DNA from: Bacteriovoracaceae bacterium
GTDB lineage: Bacteria; Bdellovibrionota; UBA1018
NCBI GenBank assembly: GCA_947463705.1
Contig: CANHSO010000007.1
Coordinates: 1 to 34,864, forward strand
Direction of reading: 5' to 3'
Length of the DNA stretch: 34,864 nucleotides
The position numbers and the translations under genes are program-made. The notes under the pieces were generated by a model. The model worked only from the letters and a program-made list of their open reading frames with translations. It was not told where the DNA came from and made no database searches. Shown in pieces: positions 15,294 to 23,039 of this stretch. Position 1 is the stretch's first letter; every line of letters starts with the position of its first letter.

Positions 15294-15700
15294 GGTTTCT
15301 CCTTAGAGGGAGTTCCACGCCCCTCTATTACAGGATACCCCGGGGTCCCCAGATAAGCAATGACCTGATCGGCCAATCCTACTCCGCCTCGATGGGCTGC
15401 TTTCTGAGCAAACTCCGAGTCTTGCATCCCTCGGTAAATCTGAGTTGCAGGATTTTCTAGGTCCATTTCATTTTTTGGCACGGTCTCCCTCATCACCTTC
15501 ATCATGTAGTCGATGAACATCGCTTCCATGCCCTCAGCTGCCTGAAGGAGCTTTGGGTCAACCTTTGACCTATCCACTGAAGGGATCGCTCTATTGGGGG
15601 AGGTTGGTGCCGAGCGAGCATCTCGTCCTTGATGCAAAGCTTCATGATTCGAAGTAAAGGGGGGAAAGACTGTCCCTGGGCCTTTTATTCCTTGAGTCAT
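15290..15700 (-). CDS. flgJ: FlgJ-like rod-binding protein without muramidase domain
   Basis: Periplasmic rod cap/scaffold. The 136 residues correspond only to the N-terminal rod-binding domain of FlgJ: the KLLQAAEGMEAMFIDYMMKV helix with MRETVP (about 50-76), then YRGMQDSEFAQKAAHRGGVG with LADQVIAYL. The C-terminal peptidoglycan hydrolase domain of enterobacterial FlgJ is absent, a known arrangement in many non-enteric bacteria. ATG 15700 overlaps the preceding small gene by 4 bp, with a strong GGGGGGAG ribosome-binding site. The N-terminal 45 residues are low complexity. Confidence 0.9.
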   Translation of the reverse strand: MTQGIKGPGTVFPPFTSNHEALHQGRDARSAPTSPNRAIPSVDRSKVDPKLLQAAEGMEAMFIDYMMKVMRETVPKNEMDLENPATQIYRGMQDSEFAQKAAHRGGVGLADQVIAYLGTPGYPVIEGRGTPSKEKP

Positions 15701-15924
15701 CTCTCCCCCCCTCTTCGCATCTGTGAATAACTGAGATCTGATCCGGCTTCCATGCCGGTAGCAGCAGAATCAAGACTTGAATAACCCACCATCCTAGCGG
15801 GCCGTAGATCCTGTCCTGTTTCCTGGATTATGGTGCTGCCTCGATCTTCCATGATGGTCCAGAACCTCAGTTTCACCGTACGAATTTTTTTAATACCGAC
15901 TTCAAAACTACAAAAACTCATCAC
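15697..15924 (-). CDS. Small protein between flgI and flgJ, unknown function
   Basis: A 75-residue reading frame that exactly fills the gap between flgI and flgJ, overlapping both (start at the flgI stop, stop at the flgJ ATG). The start is GTG 15924 or ATG 15921. It has no signal peptide or clear domain; the C-terminal half is polar (SSLDSAATGMEAGSDLSYSQ) and the N-terminal half basic. A second possible start, MEDRGSTI, would give about 51 residues. Tight packing within a ten-gene coupled operon favours a real gene. No family is recognised; the SSLDSAATGMEAG phrase faintly recalls the N-terminus of axial proteins (AATGMEAQ). Confidence 0.6.
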   Translation of the reverse strand: MMSFCSFEVGIKKIRTVKLRFWTIMEDRGSTIIQETGQDLRPARMVGYSSLDSAATGMEAGSDLSYSQMRRGGER

Positions 15925-16955
15925 ATCGTTTCCAATTCAGCCTGGAGAGCCCCTACCTCTTTCAGGCTTTGAAAAATTGCTGTCAAATCCTTGGGGTGAA
16001 CCCCGAGAGCATTAAGAGCCTTCACCAGGTCTGCCACACTTGTATCTGACTTAATCTCGGTCACGCGCTCGGGCTTACTCCCCTTGGTTGCCCCCTTTAC
16101 TTCGATGGCAAGGTCACCGTGGGATAAAGCCACAGGAAGGATCTGTATCGAGCCACCCATTACAACGGTTCCCGTGCGTTCATTCAAAACAATCTTAGCT
16201 CGCGACTCTACATTGACCTGAACATTCTCGAGTAAGGCCAATAACTCAACTGAATTCCCATCATAGTTAAATGGAACCACAACATCGATCGTACCACTAT
16301 CTCTAGCAGTCGCATACTTTCCACCCAACTCACTATTAATCAACAAGACCATCCGAGCAGCAGTAGTAAAATCAGGCTGATGCAGTGCAAGACGAAAATT
16401 CTTCTTCGATGCAAAATTGCTCTCTACGTCCTTTTCAACAGTCGCCCCACTGACAACTCGTCCAACCGTAGGAAAATTCTTGGACGTACCGTCTGCCACA
16501 CTACCTAAACTCACGGGGCCCTGCGCTACTGCATAGACGTTTTGATCGCCCGCCCTCAGTGGAGTAACCAGAAGAATACCCCCTTCAAGACTTGAAGCAT
16601 CCCCAATTGAACTCACAGTAATATCTAACCTGTTGCCTACTCTCGAAAAAGGAGGAAGTGACGCAGTTGCAATGACAGCGGCGGCATTTTTAGATTTTAC
16701 TGCAGCATTATTTTGAATATCTAATCCCAACTTTGTAAACAATCTCGAAAGTGACTGGCTCGTAATTTCTGTGCTCGAATCTCCCGTGCCTTTTAATCCG
16801 ACCACAATTCCGTATCCAATAAGAATATTGTCTCTTACACCTTTGACGGTGGCAATATCTTTAATCTTTGATGCAGAGGCACAAGGGACAAAAGCTCCAA
16901 TTCCAGCAAGAACGAGCACTATAATTCTAGTGTGCCACTTCAACTCGATGCTCAT
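15921..16955 (-). CDS. flgI: Flagellar P-ring protein FlgI
   Basis: Forms the peptidoglycan-embedded bushing around the rod. The signal peptide is residues 1-32, with cleavage at ASA|SKIKD. The mature part has the conserved KIKDIATVKGVRDNILIGYG and IVVGLKGTGDSS, then VIATASLPPFSRVGNRLDIT and VSSIGDASSLEGGILLVTPL, and ends with VHPKDLTAIFQSLKEVGALQ. The 344-residue length is usual. I chose ATG 16955 because GGGAGG lies about 5 nt upstream; a longer reading to 16991 would precede the signal peptide with extra residues. It overlaps the 3' end of flgH by 29 bp. Confidence 0.95.
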   Translation of the reverse strand: MSIELKWHTRIIVLVLAGIGAFVPCASASKIKDIATVKGVRDNILIGYGIVVGLKGTGDSSTEITSQSLSRLFTKLGLDIQNNAAVKSKNAAAVIATASLPPFSRVGNRLDITVSSIGDASSLEGGILLVTPLRAGDQNVYAVAQGPVSLGSVADGTSKNFPTVGRVVSGATVEKDVESNFASKKNFRLALHQPDFTTAARMVLLINSELGGKYATARDSGTIDVVVPFNYDGNSVELLALLENVQVNVESRAKIVLNERTGTVVMGGSIQILPVALSHGDLAIEVKGATKGSKPERVTEIKSDTSVADLVKALNALGVHPKDLTAIFQSLKEVGALQAELETM

Positions 16956-17979
16956 AGAGCCTCCCTGAATGGACACCATCATTTTCATCACTGATGTCTG
17001 AATTTTTCACAATCCCCACGACACTTACAGAACGCTGTGCGCCGTTTTTGTAGGCAATTTTTTTGACTGCACGAATTCTATAATTTCCGTTTGGAAACCG
17101 CTCAATAATCTCTCCAATCAAGGGGTCGCCAACTTTCAAATCAAGGGATTTTGCCAAATCGACGTCGCTAGACCTGGCCCGAGGTGCGAGTTTTGCGAGC
17201 TCCTGAGTCAATTCTGATTTCGGCTGCTTTTGGGCACTTTCGGCGCCACCTGGAGAGGGGGCCTTAGGTGATGCCGAAGCAGCAGATGGACCTTCGGTGG
17301 CGGCGGATGAGGTGATCACCTCATCTCTTTTTTGTCCAAGCCTTTCGGCAATGAATTTAGCTGTTAGAGTCTCCTGAGCTAAATTGAGCTCCACTTCTCT
17401 TTCGGGGTAAGTTAGGCTCTCTTTAGTTTCTGCGAGAATCTCACGATAGAGGTCGTCATCTAGAATCACTGTGACTAAGTCACCGGGACCACGGACGCGG
17501 TTCTTTGTGAAAAAATAATTGGTTTGTCCAACAGATGCCCAAAGCGATCCCTCGTCTTGGGATTGATCAATAAAGTCGTTTCGCGTAGCCCGCGATGCCG
17601 TGGTGTAAAGCCGTTGAACTCGGGGGAGGTATACTGGGGTATCTGCTGTAGAAGGCTCACTCTGCTGGACGCGAGGTGCTCCTCCTCGTGTGCGTTTCCA
17701 GTCGAGTTTTTCGTGAGGTTGATCAACCGTCTCTTGTCGTCGTTGGCCACCCACTTCACCGCGACCAGCATTAGCTGTATCTGCTCTCTTCCCAGACTCC
17801 GCCCGCACCTCATCGTCTCCGTAGTCGACACTCTGCTCATCTGAGTCTTTACGAAAAGCCCCCATCAGACCCCCGCACGAAGACAGGCAAACTATTGCCA
17901 GAACCAGCAGCAGGGCTCTCTGCGCCCTGCCCCCCAGGAAAAGACTATTTTGCGAGGGATCAAACTGGTGGATACGCAT
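16927..17979 (-). CDS. flgH: Flagellar L-ring lipoprotein FlgH, enlarged
   Basis: Outer-membrane lipoprotein forming the L ring. The signal peptide ends in lipobox LSSC with Cys35. The FlgH core appears as GSLWASVGQTNYFFTKNRVR and GPGDLVTVILDD, then LKVGDPLIGEIIERFPNGNY, and SVSVVGIVKNSDISDENDGV with HSGRLYEHRVEV. At 350 residues it is much larger than enteric FlgH (about 232). The extra length comes from a charged linker after the lipid anchor (about 40-125) and a Ser/Pro/Ala-rich insert near 225-260 (GPSAASASPKAPSPGG). The ATG overlaps the flgA stop by one base (TGATG). Confidence 0.93.
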   Translation of the reverse strand: MRIHQFDPSQNSLFLGGRAQRALLLVLAIVCLSSCGGLMGAFRKDSDEQSVDYGDDEVRAESGKRADTANAGRGEVGGQRRQETVDQPHEKLDWKRTRGGAPRVQQSEPSTADTPVYLPRVQRLYTTASRATRNDFIDQSQDEGSLWASVGQTNYFFTKNRVRGPGDLVTVILDDDLYREILAETKESLTYPEREVELNLAQETLTAKFIAERLGQKRDEVITSSAATEGPSAASASPKAPSPGGAESAQKQPKSELTQELAKLAPRARSSDVDLAKSLDLKVGDPLIGEIIERFPNGNYRIRAVKKIAYKNGAQRSVSVVGIVKNSDISDENDGVHSGRLYEHRVEVAH

Positions 17980-18698
17980 CAGATTCGAACCTCCACAACA
18001 CCACCCTCAAGAAGTTGGCCAGTCAGCTCTCTTTTTGCCCTTAAGGTTTGTACACGAATCGTCCGTCCCACATAGGACGGCTCTTCTGCGACTCCAGAAG
18101 TCCTAATCAACAACCCGCTCGACTCAATCTGAACCTGAAGAGGATCTCCTCGTCTCACATCTGGAATTCGTCGCACTGCAGTAGAAGTTAGGAACTGGCC
18201 CTCTAGGATCGTCTGAAGCGATTCTAACTTTGACGTCGGTACAGTTGCAGGCAAAATAACTCCCCGGTATTCGCGTGCACTTCCCACTGCTACATCAATT
18301 TTTTGTTCGACGAACGAACCTACATCTAGAACCTCTCCAGGCCGAATTCTTTTTGTAGCAACCCGCCCCATAGTCCATGCAGAAAAACTAAACCAACCCT
18401 CAGCATCATTCGAAAAATTCTCGCCTTGCACTGAAAAGTGGATATGACCTTTTGAATCATCTCCCAAGAGTGTGACTCTTCGAGGAGACTCAATGGATCT
18501 ATCGGTCAGCCAGCGCGGGTGTCCATAGACCTCCACCTGAGCTTCTGGATAAGCCTTAGCAAGCTCCAGCTTGATCATTTTTTTCAATTGGACTTCCAAC
18601 GAACGCACCGTGCTAGCTCGCAACTCCGCACCACTCATCATGACCGAGACGATGAACGAAGCAAAAGTTATTTTTTTAAGTAGACTAAGCATTTTCAA
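17979..18698 (-). CDS. flgA: P-ring assembly chaperone FlgA
   Basis: Periplasmic chaperone helping FlgI polymerise into the P ring. It has a signal peptide (about 1-29, ending ELRAS) and a C-terminal SAF-type domain: RIRPGEVLDVGSFVEQKIDV, then PTSKLESLQTILEGQFLTST with AVRRIPDVRRGDPLQVQIES, and a final ELTGQLLEGGVVEVRI, typical of FlgA. 239 residues. The start is uncertain. TTG 18698 sits 8 nt after GAGGAG, while ATG 18692 sits 14 nt after it; both keep the signal peptide. It begins 12 nt after the flgG stop. Confidence 0.92.
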   Translation of the reverse strand: MKMLSLLKKITFASFIVSVMMSGAELRASTVRSLEVQLKKMIKLELAKAYPEAQVEVYGHPRWLTDRSIESPRRVTLLGDDSKGHIHFSVQGENFSNDAEGWFSFSAWTMGRVATKRIRPGEVLDVGSFVEQKIDVAVGSAREYRGVILPATVPTSKLESLQTILEGQFLTSTAVRRIPDVRRGDPLQVQIESSGLLIRTSGVAEEPSYVGRTIRVQTLRAKRELTGQLLEGGVVEVRI

Positions 18699-18710
18699 AA
18701 TTAGGTCTCC

Positions 18711-19493
18711 TCACTTCACATTCACAGTGGCAGCTAGCATCTGATCAGCAACACCCATAACCTTGGTTCCCATTTCATAGGCTCGCTGAGTCGTAATCAT
18801 ATCCACCATGCTGTTCGCGACGTTCACATTAGAACCTTCTAGTGCTCCTTGCTGGAGAGGGCCCAAACCATTTTCTCCTGGCAGCCCTTGAATTGGCGCC
18901 CCACTTGCTTGCGAAGCTTTGTACAAGCCTTCACCCATGGCCATTAGGCCCTGCTGATTCGCAAAGTCAGCGACTTGAATTTGGCCTAGCACCGCCTCGC
19001 CGGTACCTGGTATCGTTGCTCGCACTTCCCCTGAGGTCGATATCACGACGTTCATCGCATTATGAGGAATGACAATTTGGGGATTCAGCTTTGAGCCATT
19101 AGACAGCTGGAGAATACCTTGAGAGTCAACGTGAAATGCACCACTCCGAGTGAATGCAGTTTCACCCTGTGGAGTTTGAACCTGAAAAAATCCAGGACCC
19201 TCGATCATCAGATCAAAGGGATTATAAGTCATTTTCGCAGGACCAGGCTCAAAGTGCTTATGTGCTGCTCCGATTTTCACTCCCATTCCGATTTGAATCC
19301 CGACGGGAGTCTGACTTCCACTTCCCAGGGCCCCGCCTGGTTGTTTCACAGTCTCATACATGAGATCTTGGAACTCAGTTGTGGTCCTCTTGTAGCCATC
19401 CGTGTTCACATTGGCGAGATCGTTGGCAATATTAGCAATCTTAGTTTGCTGTGCTTCCAGACCAGTTGCTGCTGCAGAAAGAGCTCGAATCAT
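18711..19493 (-). CDS. flgG: Distal rod protein FlgG
   Basis: Main component of the distal flagellar rod, exported by the flagellar type III apparatus. The 260-residue protein has the axial-protein N-terminus ALSAAATGLEAQQTKIANIA with NDLANVNTDGYKR, the LMIEGPGFFQVQTPQGETAF and TRSGAFHVDSQG segment, and the C-terminus LEGSNVNVANSMVDMITTQR with AYEMGTKVM. All fit FlgG exactly in length and motif order. Its ATG overlaps the flgF stop (ATGA). Confidence 0.97.
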   Translation of the reverse strand: MIRALSAAATGLEAQQTKIANIANDLANVNTDGYKRTTTEFQDLMYETVKQPGGALGSGSQTPVGIQIGMGVKIGAAHKHFEPGPAKMTYNPFDLMIEGPGFFQVQTPQGETAFTRSGAFHVDSQGILQLSNGSKLNPQIVIPHNAMNVVISTSGEVRATIPGTGEAVLGQIQVADFANQQGLMAMGEGLYKASQASGAPIQGLPGENGLGPLQQGALEGSNVNVANSMVDMITTQRAYEMGTKVMGVADQMLAATVNVK

Positions 19494-20320
19494 AATTTGC
19501 CTACCTCATTCACTTCCTTGGCCATCAAATCCCCAAAGGTTCTCATCGCTTTAAGGTCGTGCTCAAAAAGTCGATTCGATTTGATCATATTAGTCATTTC
19601 TTCAATAGGGTTGACATTCGATGTCTCAAGGGCCCCCTGACGAACTAAAGTCTGGGTCGCAGGGTTGGCAGTAACCTTAGGGGAAACTTCAAAGAGTTGC
19701 CCGCCTACTTTTCTCAAGCCATTCCGAGAGCTGAATTCAACTACATTCAATTTAGTCACCAAATCTTCGCCGGCATAAATTTCACCGCGCTCATTAATGG
19801 TCAGAGGAGAGGGGGCGTCCTTCAAATTAATAAACCGAGCCGCGGGACCTGTTCCTGACCCTGGCAAGCCAGACAATCCCCCTGACTCTTGAGAAAGCAC
19901 CGGAAATCCCTCTCGGGTAACGAGTCGACCATCTGCTCCAACCTTTAATGCGCCGTCGCGGGTGTAGCGAATTCCGTTCGGGGTGCTTACCTCAAGAAAA
20001 CCTGGGCCGTCCATTGCGATATCGAGCGGGCCGTGAGTCACTTTAAGATGTCCCTGTCTCTGACTAATATGGGTCCCATCCATCACCACAAAAGCTTGGT
20101 CACGGCCATCGAGTGGATAAAGATCCTTATCTTTGACTGGGCCGCGAGGGATATCCTGGGGATCCTTGTTCCGCTCGGCCGTCGCAAGGTACTCCTTAAA
20201 AGTTGGCAAATCTTTTTTAAACGCATTGGTATCTGCGTTGGCCAGGTTATTGGCAATTAAATCTAGATTTTGTGATTGTACAGCTGCCCCGGCTGCCGCC
20301 GTCCACATGCCACTTGCCAA
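19490..20320 (-). CDS. flgF: Proximal rod protein FlgF (TTG start)
   Basis: Rod protein between the MS ring and FlgG. Of the same axial family as FlgG: SGMWTAAAGAAVQSQNLDLI with ANNLANADTNAFKKD at the start, AMDGPGFLEVSTPNGIRYTR in the middle, and GALETSNVNPIEEMTNMIKS at the end. 276 residues. The start is TTG 20320: GGAGG lies 5 nt upstream, and counting from it gives 11 residues up to the conserved Ala-rich turn, the same as in FlgG. The ATG four codons later is too far from the ribosome-binding site. It is the first gene of the flagellar operon, about 50 bp after the sigma-28-like promoter. Confidence 0.95.
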   Translation of the reverse strand: MASGMWTAAAGAAVQSQNLDLIANNLANADTNAFKKDLPTFKEYLATAERNKDPQDIPRGPVKDKDLYPLDGRDQAFVVMDGTHISQRQGHLKVTHGPLDIAMDGPGFLEVSTPNGIRYTRDGALKVGADGRLVTREGFPVLSQESGGLSGLPGSGTGPAARFINLKDAPSPLTINERGEIYAGEDLVTKLNVVEFSSRNGLRKVGGQLFEVSPKVTANPATQTLVRQGALETSNVNPIEEMTNMIKSNRLFEHDLKAMRTFGDLMAKEVNEVGKL

Positions 20321-20369
20321 AATAACCTCCCTGTTGAATCTGGCCCTATTGTTATAGAATAAACTAAAG

Positions 20370-20396
20370 TCGTCGTCAGATCTAAATAAAACTTAA
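20370..20396 (-). promoter_or_regulatory. Sigma-28 (FliA)-type promoter of the flagellar operon
   Basis: Read on the minus strand, TTAAGTTT (20396-20389), an 11-nt spacer, and GACGACGA (20377-20370). Against the enteric FliA consensus TAAAGTTT-N11-GCCGATAA this matches 7/8 and 5/8 with exact spacing. Its position about 50 bp before the flgF start, in an AT-rich stretch, is as expected for the promoter of this operon. The same operon encodes FlgM, the inhibitor of that sigma factor. Confidence 0.6.
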
Positions 20397-20607
20397 ATAT
20401 TTTTTAACTTTTTTAGATGGGAAATTAATTCCTAATGAAACAGAAGTTCATTGTAACCTGAGGCCAAACTCAGCACCTTTTCGCTAATCCGTCGTTGACG
20501 AGTTGCTAGGTTTTGTGATCATTACAGTGCAGGCATTCGCCCAGGCGTGCATTCGCTTTTTACGAGGCAGGACGTTCGAAAAATCAAGTCGGGTACAGAG
20601 TTCAATT

Positions 20608-21474
20608 ATGTTGCTTTTGACCGCAAAACCGGTGGCCGAGAAGATTCGGGTAGAAGTAAAAAGAAGAGTTCATCTCTTTTCCCAGCAGTTTGGTCGAAGG
20701 CCAAAGCTTTCCGTAATTTTAGTGGGCGATGATAATGCCAGCCAAATCTACACCCAACGAAAGGGCGAATTAGCCTTACAACTGGGAATGGATCATGAAA
20801 CCATCACTTTTCCGAAGTCCGTAACCCCAGCAGAAGTTCGTAATCGAGTCCAAAAACTCAATCAGGACCCCGGCGTGGACGGAATTCTGATTCAGCGTCC
20901 ACTTCCGAAAAAATTTCTAGAGGGGGACGTCCTTTTCTGGATTTCGCCTGAAAAGGACGTAGATGCATTTCATCCGCAACACGCGGGCGAATTGCATTTA
21001 GGACTTCCTACTTTTGAACCCTGCACGCCAGCAGGCATCATGGAACTCCTATCTCATTATCAAATTTCGATCCAAGGCAAGGTGGCCTGCGTCATCGGCA
21101 GGAGTCCCATTGTGGGTCAGCCAATGGCCGCTCTTTTGCTCAAGGCTGATGCCACTGTGATTCAGTGCCACAGCAAGACTCAGGACTTAAAGGCACTTGC
21201 ACGGCAGGCTGACATTTTAATTGTAGCCGCAGGAAAAGCAGGACTGGTCGACGCAACCTACATCAAACCTGGTGCCACTGTCATTGATGTCGGAATTCAT
21301 CGAACGTCCGATGGAAAACTGACTGGGGACGTTCTGTTTGAAGAGGTTGCCCAGGTGGCATCTGCGATCTCTCCTGTTCCTGGCGGGGTTGGGCCCATGA
21401 CTCTTTCTATTCTTATGCGAAATACTATCCACGCTGCCGAAATTCGTGAGCGAGCCCGGCAACATCTCGCTTAA
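20608..21474 (+). CDS. folD: Bifunctional methylene-THF dehydrogenase/cyclohydrolase FolD
   Basis: Interconverts 5,10-methylene-THF, methenyl-THF and 10-formyl-THF in the cytoplasm. The 288-residue product has the catalytic Tyr48 and Lys52 in SQIYTQRKG, the GILIQRPLP motif with Gln96, the DVDAFHP loop, PCTPAGI, the nucleotide-binding VIGRSPIVGQP, and the C-terminal PVPGGVGPMT. I place the start at ATG 20608, where the family sequence begins (LLLTAKPVAEKI); the frame is open upstream to 20503 but that part is not FolD-like. It is followed 48 bp later by gcvT, which makes sense because the Gcv system produces the methylene-THF that FolD uses. Confidence 0.96.
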   Translation: MLLLTAKPVAEKIRVEVKRRVHLFSQQFGRRPKLSVILVGDDNASQIYTQRKGELALQLGMDHETITFPKSVTPAEVRNRVQKLNQDPGVDGILIQRPLPKKFLEGDVLFWISPEKDVDAFHPQHAGELHLGLPTFEPCTPAGIMELLSHYQISIQGKVACVIGRSPIVGQPMAALLLKADATVIQCHSKTQDLKALARQADILIVAAGKAGLVDATYIKPGATVIDVGIHRTSDGKLTGDVLFEEVAQVASAISPVPGGVGPMTLSILMRNTIHAAEIRERARQHLA

Positions 21475-21522
21475 GTTAATTTTTTAAAGACTCCATTCCA
21501 CGATCGGTGTAATGGTTGAAAC

Positions 21523-22641
21523 ATGCTTAAGAAAACTGCACTGTTTTCGGAACATCAGCGTCTTGGCGGTCGTTTGGTCGATTTTGGTGGCTGGGAGCTA
21601 CCCGTACAATATTCCGGAGTCATGGATGAGCATCTCGCATGCCGCAAAGCAGCGGGATTATTCGACGTCAGCCACATGGGTGAAATCCAAATAGAGGGGC
21701 CAGGCTCTGAATCATTCCTGAATTTTCTTGTCACAAACGAGGTTTCAAAACTAGCAGAAGGGCAGGCTCAGTACACTGCTCTATGCAACGAGGCTGGAGG
21801 GATTGTCGATGACCTGGTCATTTATCGCAGGTCGAGGCAAAATTTCCTACTTGTAGTGAATGCTAGTAATACTGACAAAGACTTTCATCATATTCTGGAG
21901 GCTCACTCCCGTTTTGCAGAAAACTTTGATGAACTAGGGATCACAAATGCAAGTGCCCAATACAGTCAAATTGCAGTGCAAGGCCCCAGAGCGGCAGAAA
22001 TTGTTTCAAAAATCTCATCAATCCCACTAGACGGAATTCGCACCTATCATTTTGCCGAGGGAACTCTTTGCGGATCTATCCAGGCCCTCATCGCTCGAAC
22101 TGGTTACACAGGGGAGGACGGATTCGAACTTTATACTCCTTGGGAGAGTGGGCCTGAGATTTGGAACAAGCTTCTTGAGGTTGGAATTCCTCTCGGCATG
22201 AAGCCTTGCGGACTCGGCGCCCGCGACACCCTGCGCTTAGAGATGAAGTATCCTCTTTATGGGAACGAGCTATCTGATCACACTCACCCCCTAGAAGCTG
22301 GCCTAGGATGGGTAGTAAAAATGAATAAGGCAGATTTCTTGGGCAAAGCTGCACTCACCAAGGCCAAACAAGCAGGACTGACCAGACAGCTCGTTGGAAT
22401 CCGCATGATTGGGAAGGGAATCCCACGGCATGGTTATGACCTTTACTCAGAGACTGGGGATCGAAAGATTGGAAACGTCACCAGTGGAACCCAATCCCCG
22501 TCGCTTCAGGTCGCTATTGGAATTGGTTATGTTGAATTATCTGAAGCAAAGCCCGGAACTAAAATCAGGGTTGATATTCGAGGCACACTCGTGAGTGCCG
22601 AAGTAATACCCACTCCTTTTTATCAACGCAACAAAACCTAG
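21523..22641 (+). CDS. gcvT: Glycine cleavage system T protein (aminomethyltransferase)
   Basis: Transfers the methylene group from the aminomethyl-lipoyl arm of GcvH to tetrahydrofolate, releasing ammonia. 372 residues, normal for the family. It begins KKTALFSEHQRLGGRLVDFG with GWELPVQYSG, includes LFDVSHMGEI, the catalytic Asp96 in GGIVDDLVIY, GRTG-like ARTGYTGEDGFELY, and PCGLGARDTLRLE. The ribosome-binding site is weak, so it may depend on readthrough from folD. It is followed by gcvH after 10 nt. There is no glycine-riboswitch-like structure in the 48-bp upstream gap. Confidence 0.96.
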   Translation: MLKKTALFSEHQRLGGRLVDFGGWELPVQYSGVMDEHLACRKAAGLFDVSHMGEIQIEGPGSESFLNFLVTNEVSKLAEGQAQYTALCNEAGGIVDDLVIYRRSRQNFLLVVNASNTDKDFHHILEAHSRFAENFDELGITNASAQYSQIAVQGPRAAEIVSKISSIPLDGIRTYHFAEGTLCGSIQALIARTGYTGEDGFELYTPWESGPEIWNKLLEVGIPLGMKPCGLGARDTLRLEMKYPLYGNELSDHTHPLEAGLGWVVKMNKADFLGKAALTKAKQAGLTRQLVGIRMIGKGIPRHGYDLYSETGDRKIGNVTSGTQSPSLQVAIGIGYVELSEAKPGTKIRVDIRGTLVSAEVIPTPFYQRNKT

Positions 22642-22651
22642 GAGAAAACCT

Positions 22652-23038
22652 GTGAACTATCCAGAGAATCTAAAATACACCAAAGATCATGAATGGGCTC
22701 GCATTGATGGCAATCAGGCAGTCATTGGTATTACTCACCATGCTCAAAACGCACTAGGCGACGTTGTGTTTGTTGAGCTTCCGAAGGTCGGCAGAATCCT
22801 CAAAATGGGTGAGACCTTTGGAGTGGTAGAAAGCATCAAAGCAGTTTCTGACCTTTACTCACCCTGCGCCGGAAAGGTGATTGAAGTGAATCAGGCACTC
22901 GTGGATCAACCCGCACTAGCTAATCAAGAACCCCATGAAAAAGCTTGGATGATTAAGGTTGAAATCGCTGACACCAGCTTCATTGATAGTCTAATGTCAG
23001 CGCAATCCTATAGTCACTACGTAGAAACGTTAAACTAA
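22652..23038 (+). CDS. gcvH: Glycine cleavage system H protein (lipoyl carrier)
   Basis: Shuttle protein of the glycine cleavage complex carrying lipoic acid. 128 residues, standard length. The lipoyl-lysine is Lys63 in VVESIKAVSDLYSP, and the family start KYTKDHEWARIDG and C-terminal AWMIKVEI are present. It starts at GTG 22652, with AGGAG 8 nt upstream. Its stop is one nucleotide from the stop of the convergent gcvP. Confidence 0.97.
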   Translation: MNYPENLKYTKDHEWARIDGNQAVIGITHHAQNALGDVVFVELPKVGRILKMGETFGVVESIKAVSDLYSPCAGKVIEVNQALVDQPALANQEPHEKAWMIKVEIADTSFIDSLMSAQSYSHYVETLN

Positions 23039-23039
23039 G

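Noticed and set aside
20503-20607. N-terminal extension of FolD to GTG 20503
   Set aside because: The added 35 residues do not resemble FolD, whose conserved sequence begins at ATG 20608.
21475-21522. Glycine riboswitch before gcvT
   Set aside because: The 48-bp gap is too short for the tandem aptamers, and no matching structure is seen there or before gcvP.
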